From the NCBI GenBank assembly GCA_045110335.1, contig JBGCGB010000030.1, positions 1 through 64,000 on the forward strand: a DNA stretch of 64,000 bases, read 5' to 3'. The DNA comes from CALBPI01 sp045110335. Lineage in GTDB: Bacteria; Pseudomonadota; Gammaproteobacteria; Steroidobacterales; Woeseiaceae. Position numbers and translations under genes: made by a program. Each line of letters opens with the position of its first letter. Positions within the stretch are counted from its first letter, which is position 1. This document shows, in pieces, positions 37,628-44,774 of this stretch. The notes beneath the pieces were generated by a model. That model had not been told where the DNA came from. It ran no database searches and saw only the letters and a list, made by a program, of their open reading frames with translations.

Positions 37628-38262
37628 TAGAACAGCTCTACCGAACCGGCAACGGGCTCTTGCTTGATGCTCTCAAGGAGCTTGTTCTCCTGCGAAACGA
37701 CCAACCCGTTATAAGACTCTTGAAGGCGTTTCATCCGGGTTCGACCACTCAAGGGGTTATAGATTACTTTGCGAGCAAAATTATCGCCGACGTTGCTGGC
37801 CGAGACCGTCAGATTTTCGACATCGATGTAGTCCTTTACAAAGGCAATATTCTTCGCGCCGATGTCGCTTGATATGTTCAATACGCGACCGCCGCCAAAG
37901 AGCTTCACTTCGAGTCGATTTTTTTGTGCGCCATGTTTGATTAATGCATTGATGAGATTCTCCATGGCGAAGTTACCAAAACGGTTTGCGGCGCTCATCC
38001 CGGCGCCCCATGCATCCGTTCGATCGTTTTCACCAATCGGCAGCATGAAATGGTTCATCCCGCCAATTCCAGCGAAAGGGTCACGGATACAAGCCGCAAT
38101 GCATGAGCCCAACACCGTCATGATTTCTTCAGGGTGTTTGGTAACGTAAAAGTAGCCTGGCAACACCTTCGCTATGGTCTTGCCTGTCGACTTATCAACA
38201 AAGCGACTGGCATCACCGCTGTCTGGTAATGGCTCCGGAAGCGTCTTCGCACTAACTTGCAC
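37627..38262 (-). CDS. cheD: CheD: chemoreceptor glutamine deamidase
   Basis: The 211-residue protein has the CheD core VLGSCIAACIRDPFAGIGGM, with catalytic Cys, followed by NHFMLP and its His, then KLFGGGRVL and PLSGRTRMKRL. It deamidates receptor Gln residues and, in species with CheC, is its partner. I choose GTG 38262, just after the cheR stop and with AGAGGG nine bases upstream, instead of the TTG at 38316 inside cheR. Its stop overlaps the cheB start. Confidence 0.92.
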   Translation of the reverse strand: MQVSAKTLPEPLPDSGDASRFVDKSTGKTIAKVLPGYFYVTKHPEEIMTVLGSCIAACIRDPFAGIGGMNHFMLPIGENDRTDAWGAGMSAANRFGNFAMENLINALIKHGAQKNRLEVKLFGGGRVLNISSDIGAKNIAFVKDYIDVENLTVSASNVGDNFARKVIYNPLSGRTRMKRLQESYNGLVVSQENKLLESIKQEPVAGSVELF

Positions 38263-38266
38263 TGCG

Positions 38267-39112
38267 TCAGACCCTCTCGTAGACCGTGTTTGATACGCGC
38301 TTATATATGTTGTCAAAACCTCGTAGCGATTCGGAATGACCCAGGAAAAGAAACTGTCCGGAGCGTTGCACGTTTGAAAACGCTTTGACTACTTTGCGTT
38401 GATGTTCCTTATCAAAATAGATGAGTACATTTCGACAAAAAATAATATCCACGCCTGGTCTAACGGGCGTCGTATCGAATAGGTTCAGTTTCTTGCAGAT
38501 CATGCCACGCTTTAACTCAGGGATAACCGCAATTTCTCCATCTCCCTCTTTCGTGAACCACTGGGACCGACGTGAGGAGTCCAGACCACGTGTTTGGCTA
38601 TCTTTGTAGATACCGCGTTCCGTTCTGGTCACCATTTGCGTGTCGATATCAGTACACAATAGTCTGTAATCCGTTTCACCTCGTTTTTCCGACTCGGCCA
38701 ACACCATCGCAATGGAGTAAGGCTCTTCGCCTGAAGAGCAACCGGCCGACCAAATCCGAAGCGCTTCGCCTTTCCGTGCGGCGGCGGCCTTTGGAATTAC
38801 CGTGTCTTTCAAGAAATCGAAGTGATGTGGTTCCCGAAAAAAGTAGGTGAGATTAGTTGTGATTGTATTGACGAAATGCTCAAATTCTTCGCCATCACGA
38901 TTGGCAGCAATCTTGAGATAGGCGCTAAAGGAATTTAAGTTAAGTGTCCTCAGCCTACGTGTGAATCTAGAGTAGATCATTGAACGTTTTGAGCCACTAA
39001 GTTCGATGCCTGTCGCGGAGAACGCTAACTGCTGGAATTGATCCAACTCAGCGTCACTGATCGATGTCGGCATGCCCGATTGCGTATTGTTACGCTCGTT
39101 AGTCATGATCAT
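38267..39112 (-). CDS. cheR: CheR: chemotaxis protein methyltransferase
   Basis: The 281-residue SAM-dependent enzyme methylates receptor Glu residues. Visible motifs: helical N-domain with RFTRRLRTLNL, the SAM site RIWSAGCSSGEEPYS, LLCTDIDTQM, FCRNVLIYFD and FLGHSESL. A beta-subdomain between them would dock onto receptor-tethered pentapeptides, and the receptor at 44.8 kb ends in one. ATG 39112 follows AAGGA and overlaps the upstream gene by 14 bases. The frame is open 27 codons upstream, inside the neighbour. Confidence 0.93.
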   Translation of the reverse strand: MIMTNERNNTQSGMPTSISDAELDQFQQLAFSATGIELSGSKRSMIYSRFTRRLRTLNLNSFSAYLKIAANRDGEEFEHFVNTITTNLTYFFREPHHFDFLKDTVIPKAAAARKGEALRIWSAGCSSGEEPYSIAMVLAESEKRGETDYRLLCTDIDTQMVTRTERGIYKDSQTRGLDSSRRSQWFTKEGDGEIAVIPELKRGMICKKLNLFDTTPVRPGVDIIFCRNVLIYFDKEHQRKVVKAFSNVQRSGQFLFLGHSESLRGFDNIYKRVSNTVYERV

Positions 39113-39479
39113 GCTCGCTGGATCCTTCAAGAATTGTTGTTGCTTGTTCGAGGCACCAGTTAGCATCATCTTGGTGAGGTGCTCGATCGGCATATTCCTT
39201 AATAACTCGATGAAGTTCGACAGCGCTACCGTCGGTGTTCAATGAGCGTTCTATTGCCTTGGCAAAGTAGTGAGTGCGTTGCTGCAGCCGGTCAAAATAC
39301 TGAAGGCTGGTAATCAGTTTTGGAACAGCCTCGTCACCGAGGCCTATCGCAGCGTCGTTGTCTACCAATGCAATCATATTTTCGCAAACAGCGGTGTGGC
39401 ACCCCTCCTCTTCATCGACGACATTGGTCAATCGTTGAACGAGTTGTTGCGTTAGCGCTCTAAGCGCGCTAGTCGGCAT
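39099..39479 (-). CDS. Small helical chemotaxis-operon protein, candidate CheZ-like phosphatase
   Basis: The 126-residue product is predicted almost wholly helical and has no recognised family by name. Its centre reads SLQYFDRLQQRTHYFAKAIE, with Asp63 and Gln67 spaced D-x-x-x-Q. The same spacing is used by the catalytic Asp143 and Gln147 of E. coli CheZ, and the aromatic/polar residues before Asp also resemble CheZ. It lacks the long hairpin of CheZ (about 214 residues), so the match is by motif only. It overlaps the STAS gene by 11 bases and cheR by 14, so it is made with the chemotaxis proteins. A CheZ-like or receptor-associated role is inference. Confidence 0.6.
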   Translation of the reverse strand: MPTSALRALTQQLVQRLTNVVDEEEGCHTAVCENMIALVDNDAAIGLGDEAVPKLITSLQYFDRLQQRTHYFAKAIERSLNTDGSAVELHRVIKEYADRAPHQDDANWCLEQATTILEGSSEHDHD

Positions 39480-39756
39480 GGTCTTCTAGGGCGAGAAACT
39501 GCAGGGCACCCATGTCTTCTGCAGCGGCTTTCAAAGTATCACTGGGTGATTGCCACGATACCGTGTTGCCATGAGATCGAACTTCTGCAATAAATGTCAG
39601 TAACAACTGCACACCGCTATAGTCGATAACAGCCAAGGCCGCGCCGTCGATATCGACATTTCCGCCTTTTTTTAATACGGTGTCCATGGATGCTTTGAAC
39701 TCACCAACGATGTCGATTTTTAACGATTCAGGGAGTGATAAACAGTGACTAGTCAT
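39469..39756 (-). CDS. STAS-domain protein of the chemotaxis operon
   Basis: The 95-residue protein is a single STAS (anti-sigma-factor-antagonist-like) domain. It has the core VDIDGAALAVIDYSGVQLLLTF, in which the Ser of DYSG is at the position phosphorylated in SpoIIAA-type proteins. Such single STAS proteins occur in chemotaxis operons, where they may link CheA signalling to other outputs; the exact role is unknown. Its start overlaps the cheW stop and its stop overlaps the next gene. Confidence 0.85.
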   Translation of the reverse strand: MTSHCLSLPESLKIDIVGEFKASMDTVLKKGGNVDIDGAALAVIDYSGVQLLLTFIAEVRSHGNTVSWQSPSDTLKAAAEDMGALQFLALEDHAD

Positions 39757-40267
39757 CCGTTACGATCTCCGCAAGATCGGCGAGTTCGAGACTGCTCATG
39801 ATAATGCGATCGAGATTGATCAAGATCACGAGATTCTCTTCGGCCTGCGCGAGACCGCGAATATAATCGCCATCAATTGAGCCGGCGATATCAACGCTAT
39901 CCTGAATATTGCTCTCCTGGAGGTGATAGACCTCCGCGACTTCGTCGACGACAAGACCAGCGATACGTTGCTGGTCGGAATTAGTTGCGCGCACAATAAT
40001 CACGGCGGTCGATGGTGTGTGGTCGATATGTTCTAGACCAAATCGACTGCGTAGGTCGATTACCGGGACTATCGCGCCTCGAAGGTTGATGACGCCCAGA
40101 ATGTACTCGGGAGCGCAAGGTACTGGTGTAACGGTACTCCAGCTTTTGATTTCCTGCACTTTTAGAATCTCGACGGCATACTCTTCGCGATCGAGAAGGA
40201 ACGTCAAGTACTGTTCGCCCACGTTACGGATGGTGGGTTCGGTTATCTGTTGCTCGGCACTTTGCAT
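39749..40267 (-). CDS. cheW: CheW: chemotaxis coupling protein
   Basis: The 172-residue protein is a single CheW domain: EYAVEILKVQEIKSW, PEYILGVINLRGAIVPVIDLRSRF, VDEVAEVYHLQESNI and YIRGLAQAEENLVILINLDRI. It tethers CheA to the signalling tip of the receptors. It sits between cheA (22-base gap) and a STAS gene, which it overlaps by eight bases. Confidence 0.95.
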   Translation of the reverse strand: MQSAEQQITEPTIRNVGEQYLTFLLDREEYAVEILKVQEIKSWSTVTPVPCAPEYILGVINLRGAIVPVIDLRSRFGLEHIDHTPSTAVIIVRATNSDQQRIAGLVVDEVAEVYHLQESNIQDSVDIAGSIDGDYIRGLAQAEENLVILINLDRIIMSSLELADLAEIVTDD

Positions 40268-40289
40268 GGGTGTTCCCTGTATCTAGCGA

Positions 40290-42404
40290 TTACGCTACTT
40301 CGGATAAGGCATTGGTGGCACCGGATAATGCCGGTGGATCGATAATAAGCGCGACACTGCCATCGCTCATGATGGTGGCTCCGGCGATTCCCGGAACTGT
40401 TCGATAGTTGTCCTCAAGGGCTTTGATGACGACTTGCTGCTGACCGAGCACCTCATCAATGGCAATGCCAATGAGTTGACCATCGACTTCTACGATGACA
40501 ACGAGTTCATCGGAAGACTTTCCGCGTAGGCGCAATCGCTTCGAAAGATAAATGAGGGGAATAAATTCACCTCGAAAACGACAAACCTCGCCGGAACCAG
40601 GCAATCGTGTGGCACCAGAATCGGTCATTTCCACCGTTTCAATAATGCTCAACAATGGAATCACAAAGACTTGTCCGGCGGAACCAATCATCTGACCTTC
40701 CAATATTGCCAGCGTTAACGGTAAGCGTATGCGAATGGTTGTTCCCTCGCCCATCACCGACTTAATCTCAATTCGACCACCCAAGTCCAGAATGTTCCGT
40801 CGAACGACATCCATACCAACACCCCGGCCCGATACATCGCTGACAAGTGCGGCTGTTGAAAATCCTGGTGCGAATATCAACTGGTTTATTTGGTCGTCAG
40901 TGAGTTCATCGTCCTCACTCACGACTCCGCGCTTAACGGCAATGGCGAATACTTTGTCGCGGTCAATGCCGTGTCCATCGTCAACAATTTCGATAATGAC
41001 CGCTCCGCTTTTGTGGAAAGCGTTGAGGGTTAGTTCGCCTGTCTCTGACTTGCCAGCGGCGAGTCTTTCAGAAGGTGTTTCGAGTCCGTGGTCTAGTGCA
41101 TTTCGCACGAGATGAACCAGCGGATCCATCATTCTTTCCAACACGGTCTTGTCAATTTCCGTTTGTCCACCCTCAATTTTGAGCTCGACCTTCTTGTCCA
41201 GTTTTCTTGATAGGTCGCGCACCAATCGCGGTAAACGACCGAACCCGGATGACATAGGCATCATTCGAACACGCATGACACTTTCCTGCAGCTCGCGTGT
41301 ATTGCGTTCCAATTCCGCAAGTCTGTCCCTTAACTCATCGGCATCCGGCGGTGAGTCAGCTTCACCAATCCGGTTTAACATCGATTGGGTGATCACGAGT
41401 TCGCCAACGAGATTAATCATTTGATCGATCTTATCGGTTGCAATTCGAATCGACGTAGACTCGGCGGCTGCAGGCGGCTTGGCTGGTGCAGGCTTAGCGG
41501 GCTCTGCTTCAGCGGCTTCGGTCGTTACCTTAGGCGGGGCGCTTTCGTTAGCCTTTTCCTGAGTGGATGCCGACGTGACCACAGGTCTCGGTGTTTCGGA
41601 TTCTATGGGCTTTGTTGCTTGCCCAGTGCTGTCGCTAGCGGCCACTTTGTCATCGACTATAACGGCGGTTTCCGCGGCTTCGATCGTCGTTTCTTTAGCT
41701 CCCCTCAATGGCATCAGCGTCACGTCTAGCTGGCAATCGAATTCAATCCACTCAAAGATTTCGGTGATCGCTTCCTCGTCGCATTGGGAAACGAGCTCAG
41801 CCGTAAATCCGAGATAGCAGGATTTAGGATCGAAATCGGCCCAATTGGGCAACGCATCCGTTTGCGGTGACAGCGTTAATTCCCCCAAACGATGTACTTC
41901 TCGCACCAGTAGCAAAGGATCATTGCCGCGCACCAATAACTCTGGCGCCGGCTTGAAATCGATACCCCAAATCTTTGATGTGTCGTTTTGTGTCTCCTCC
42001 GGTACTTCCGGCTCATCTGGCTGACTGCCAACCGCACCGGCAAGTTTCTCTTGCATGGCGATGCGCTCGGGATGCTCGTCTTTTTCGGTAAGCTCCATGA
42101 GATCCCGTACGATATCGACGGCACCGAGTAGTAGTTCGAGGTCAGCTTCCTGGATGGTCTTGTTTCCCTGGCGCATCTCATCCAGGAGCGTTTCCATGTG
42201 ATGGGTAAGCTCAGACAACTTCATGAAGCCAAACGTGGCGCCGCCGCCTTTGATGGAGTGCGCCGCACGAAAAACTTCGTTCACGAGTTCCGGGTCGGCA
42301 TCATCGCCACCCATTTTGAGTAGTCCGCTCTCCAGAACGTCAACGTTTTCTCGACATTCCTCGAGAAACATTCCACGGACTTCTTGTAGATCTAGTTCAT
42401 CCAT
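40290..42404 (-). CDS. cheA: CheA: chemotaxis sensor histidine kinase
   Basis: The 704-residue kinase has the usual five parts in order: an HPt domain with the phosphorylated His in AHSIKGGGATFGF; a response-regulator-binding (P2-like) segment and a long Ala/Glu/Pro linker (about 240-310); a dimerisation helix pair (DKIDQMINLVGELVITQSML); the ATP-binding domain with NALDHGLETP, DDGHGID and GRGVGMDVV; and a CheW-like tail. It passes phosphate to CheY and CheB. It follows the first cheY by ten bases. Confidence 0.96.
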   Translation of the reverse strand: MDELDLQEVRGMFLEECRENVDVLESGLLKMGGDDADPELVNEVFRAAHSIKGGGATFGFMKLSELTHHMETLLDEMRQGNKTIQEADLELLLGAVDIVRDLMELTEKDEHPERIAMQEKLAGAVGSQPDEPEVPEETQNDTSKIWGIDFKPAPELLVRGNDPLLLVREVHRLGELTLSPQTDALPNWADFDPKSCYLGFTAELVSQCDEEAITEIFEWIEFDCQLDVTLMPLRGAKETTIEAAETAVIVDDKVAASDSTGQATKPIESETPRPVVTSASTQEKANESAPPKVTTEAAEAEPAKPAPAKPPAAAESTSIRIATDKIDQMINLVGELVITQSMLNRIGEADSPPDADELRDRLAELERNTRELQESVMRVRMMPMSSGFGRLPRLVRDLSRKLDKKVELKIEGGQTEIDKTVLERMMDPLVHLVRNALDHGLETPSERLAAGKSETGELTLNAFHKSGAVIIEIVDDGHGIDRDKVFAIAVKRGVVSEDDELTDDQINQLIFAPGFSTAALVSDVSGRGVGMDVVRRNILDLGGRIEIKSVMGEGTTIRIRLPLTLAILEGQMIGSAGQVFVIPLLSIIETVEMTDSGATRLPGSGEVCRFRGEFIPLIYLSKRLRLRGKSSDELVVIVEVDGQLIGIAIDEVLGQQQVVIKALEDNYRTVPGIAGATIMSDGSVALIIDPPALSGATNALSEVA

Positions 42405-42413
42405 CGCATAGAC

Positions 42414-42788
42414 TCAAGTAATCACGCGACGAAGTGTGGCGAGCATCTGTTCCGGGTTGAATGGCTTGATCATCCAACCAGTGGCGCCAGCTTCTCTGCC
42501 TTGACTCTTGCGTTCCGCGCTCGTTTCGGTCGTCAACATGAGAATTGGCGTGTGCGCATATTGCGGCAACGCACGTAATTCACGAACTAATGTGATGCCA
42601 TCCATACGAGGCATGTTGACATCTACTATGAAACCTTCCACGGAGTTTTCCTTGGCGACATCGAGCCCCTCGACTCCATCGCACGCCTCGAGAACGTTAT
42701 GCCCCGCGGCTTTCAGGCTGAACGCCACCATCTTCCGCATTGAAGCTGAATCATCAACAGTCAGTATCGTTGCCACGCTGTATATCAC
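42414..42788 (-). CDS. cheY: CheY-type single-domain response regulator (first copy)
   Basis: The product of about 124 residues is a lone receiver with acidic pair VDDS, phospho-Asp in VDVNMPRMDG, Thr in MLTTETS and Lys in MIKPFNP. It is the first gene of the cheA operon and the likely direct CheA partner. The frame opens with GTG 42788, but a second GTG at 42776 has GGTGATA at good spacing and fits the leader better, so the true start may be there. A sigma-28-like promoter sits 24 bases upstream. Confidence 0.92.
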   Translation of the reverse strand: MIYSVATILTVDDSASMRKMVAFSLKAAGHNVLEACDGVEGLDVAKENSVEGFIVDVNMPRMDGITLVRELRALPQYAHTPILMLTTETSAERKSQGREAGATGWMIKPFNPEQMLATLRRVIT

Positions 42789-42811
42789 CGTTTGTCATCA
42801 AATCTTTGTGT

Positions 42812-42838
42812 ATAGCGGCGACGGCTCCAAGAAATTTA
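42812..42838 (-). promoter_or_regulatory. Sigma-28 (FliA)-like promoter of the cheY-cheA operon
   Basis: On the minus strand: TAAA (42835-42838), exactly 15 bases, then GCCGCTAT (42812-42819). This matches TAAA-N15-GCCGATAA with six of eight -10 bases. The distance to the first cheY codon is right for a short leader. Confidence 0.6.
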
Positions 42839-42911
42839 GAAAAAAGACTCCAGTTTTTCTGGGTTCCTGCCGATGAATCTTGGTACATGAAATTTGTTCT
42901 TGCGAATCAAC

Positions 42912-43760
42912 ATGAAAAAATCTATCGATGAGATCGTTGCCCGCGCGTTGGCATCGATTCGAATCCCCAAGTCAGCGTTCGAAATTCATCGTCTGGCAAC
43001 TGACCCGGATGCCGAGTCGGCAACACTCCTAGCGGCAGTAGAGACCGATCCGGCCCTCGCCGCCCGCCTGCTGCGTTTGGCAAACAGTTCGATTTATTCG
43101 AGAGGTATCGATGTCACTAGTCTCGATCAAGCGCTAAAGCGCGTGGGTAATCGGGAAATCGCCGACTTGGCGCTCGCGTTGGCCAGCGCCTCTCAGTTCT
43201 CTAACATGGAAAATGAGTTGATGCGTACCAGCAGCTTCATGAATCACAGCTTATCAACGGCTGTTTTGGCACGGTCTATATTAGCGAGATGCAAACAGCC
43301 TACCGATAGTGTCTTTTGCGCGGGTCTACTGCACGACCTTGGACTCTTGGCCTTGTTTGCGATCAATACCGACGAGATGTCCGATGTTTTGAACTATTCG
43401 CTAGATCTTGATCAGGTCAATCTGGTGGCTGCCGAAAATGCGTTGTTAGGTTACGATCATACGATGGTTGGAGAACTCATCGCTCAAGACTGGGGACTAC
43501 CCGAAGCGATCGTGCAAACAATGCGGCATCACCATAAGCCTTCGGATGCGGATGAGGAATACTCTCCGACCGTAGCCAGTGTTGCATTAGCGAATCTGCT
43601 CGTCAGTACAGGCGTCTCGAAAAGCGAATTTACGGACCAAGAAGCATTGGTCTACGAGCAGGCTGGTGAGATTCTCACGATGGAAAAGATCAATGGCTTA
43701 GAACGCCAGATGCTGGACTCCGCGGAGAAAGAAACAGCCGAACTACAAGCTGTTTTCTAG
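42912..43760 (+). CDS. HDOD-domain signalling protein
   Basis: The 282-residue protein is a single HDOD domain, a relative of HD phosphohydrolases without a complete metal site. Visible: LAAVETDPALAARLLRLANSS, ALKRVGNREIADLAL, AGLLHDLGLLALFA and MRHHHKPSD near the end. HDOD proteins act in regulation of motility, secretion or biofilm, usually through protein contacts. ATG 42912 is preferred; a TTG start 18 bases upstream is weak. It sits between the two divergent chemotaxis units, which links it to motility control. Confidence 0.88.
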   Translation: MKKSIDEIVARALASIRIPKSAFEIHRLATDPDAESATLLAAVETDPALAARLLRLANSSIYSRGIDVTSLDQALKRVGNREIADLALALASASQFSNMENELMRTSSFMNHSLSTAVLARSILARCKQPTDSVFCAGLLHDLGLLALFAINTDEMSDVLNYSLDLDQVNLVAAENALLGYDHTMVGELIAQDWGLPEAIVQTMRHHHKPSDADEEYSPTVASVALANLLVSTGVSKSEFTDQEALVYEQAGEILTMEKINGLERQMLDSAEKETAELQAVF

Positions 43761-43769
43761 AGCTGCGCT

Positions 43770-44231
43770 TCAGATTGATACAAATTGGGCGATGCCTTTT
43801 CCATAAGCGCCGGCTTGAACCTCAACGATCGTATTCAACTCGCATGGCCCTGTCAGTTCTGGGGTGTCTTCTACCGCAATCACTTCAGTAAGCTTTAGAT
43901 GCGCGGTTGAGTCATCCATAAACAGACTGGAGAACATATTCATGACTTCATAAAGGTTGCTCAGCGCGATTGAAGATAGCGCCTTGTCGGATACCATGTC
44001 CTCCGCCGCCGCCGGCGGGATCATTGAAAGCGATGCGCCGAGTGCCGCACCCAGTGGTAAGTCAACACTGCATGCTGCAACAACGTTGCCGTCACCATTC
44101 ACAAAAAGAGCGGCATGGGACTTCTCGAAATCAGCCGCGGCCGCGGCTTCGGACACGTCGACCCCATTGGGTATGAACATGCTGATCATTTCCTTCACTT
44201 CTTCCGAAGCAGGTGCTTTATAGACCGCCAC
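43770..44231 (-). CDS. CheX/CheC-like protein, candidate CheY-P phosphatase
   Basis: The 153-residue protein has one copy of the CheC/CheX/FliY signature [DS]-x-x-x-E-x-x-N, here S91-N-L-Y-E95-V-M-N98, on what looks like the exposed helix, with a Pro 26 residues later. It also has the alpha/beta pattern of that fold (ALFVNGDGNVVAACSVDLPLG; HLKLTEVIAVED). CheX needs only one such helix and removes phosphate from CheY. It is encoded ten bases after the second cheY on the same strand, so that regulator is the likely substrate. The assignment is by motif and context. Confidence 0.7.
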   Translation of the reverse strand: MAVYKAPASEEVKEMISMFIPNGVDVSEAAAAADFEKSHAALFVNGDGNVVAACSVDLPLGAALGASLSMIPPAAAEDMVSDKALSSIALSNLYEVMNMFSSLFMDDSTAHLKLTEVIAVEDTPELTGPCELNTIVEVQAGAYGKGIAQFVSI

Positions 44232-44240
44232 TGTGTTCTC

Positions 44241-44603
44241 CTATCCAATAATGGGTCGCAGCTTCTTCTCAAAAGACTCTGGCGTAAAGGGTTTAGCGAT
44301 CAAAAATTGAGCGCCCGCTTCTCTCGCTTGGGATCGCATTTCCGCGGTAGATTCGGTGGTGATAAATCCAAATTTCACTGGATTCCCGTCCTCGCGAAGC
44401 TGCCGTAGTACATCAATACCATTCATGTTTGGCATGTTCCAATCGCACAGGATGAGCTCCGGTGCGACTGATTCGATGCTAGCAAGGGCTTCCGCGCCAT
44501 CACCGGCTTCGCTCACTTTCAAACCGGAGAACCCTGCTTGCCGTAGGGTTCTTTTGACAATCATGCGCATCGCAGGACTGTCATCCACAATCAGTACTTT
44601 CAT
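44241..44603 (-). CDS. CheY-type single-domain response regulator (second copy)
   Basis: The 120-residue receiver has VDDSPAM, phospho-Asp in LCDWNMPNMNG, Thr in FITTEST and Lys in LIAKPFTP. It differs from the first CheY in the alpha4-beta5-alpha5 output face. It is the first gene of a short operon with the CheX-like gene and has its own sigma-28-like promoter, divergent from the chemoreceptor's promoter. It may be a phosphate sink or a second motor or adhesion output. Confidence 0.92.
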   Translation of the reverse strand: MKVLIVDDSPAMRMIVKRTLRQAGFSGLKVSEAGDGAEALASIESVAPELILCDWNMPNMNGIDVLRQLREDGNPVKFGFITTESTAEMRSQAREAGAQFLIAKPFTPESFEKKLRPIIG

Positions 44604-44640
44604 GTTCCCACCACAGTAGTAAATTCATTTTACAAGAGGG

Positions 44641-44667
44641 TTGTCGACCGATTGTGAATGACCTTTA
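44641..44667 (-). promoter_or_regulatory. Sigma-28-like promoter of the second cheY unit
   Basis: On the minus strand: TAAA (44664-44667), 15 bases, then GTCGACAA (44641-44648), six of eight matches to GCCGATAA. It lies 38 bases before the cheY start codon. Confidence 0.5.
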
Positions 44668-44710
44668 GGAAAAATTCGAAAAGAAAAGGTTGTTTTCTTG
44701 ATTGAAAGCC

Positions 44711-44737
44711 TAAACTTTTCTGACGGCATGCCGATAC
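44711..44737 (+). promoter_or_regulatory. Sigma-28 (FliA)-type promoter of the chemoreceptor gene
   Basis: TAAA at 44711-44714, exactly 15 bases, then GCCGATAC at 44730-44737: seven of eight matches to the FliA -10. It lies 37 bases before the receptor ATG. This is the best of three such sites in the cluster. Confidence 0.75.
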
Positions 44738-44774
44738 CTATTACGTCACTTATAAACTTGGTAAAACGATAGCC

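Noticed and set aside
42869..42876. GCCGATGA as a fourth sigma-28 -10 element before the HDOD gene
   Set aside because: No TAAA-like element at the 15-base spacing upstream.
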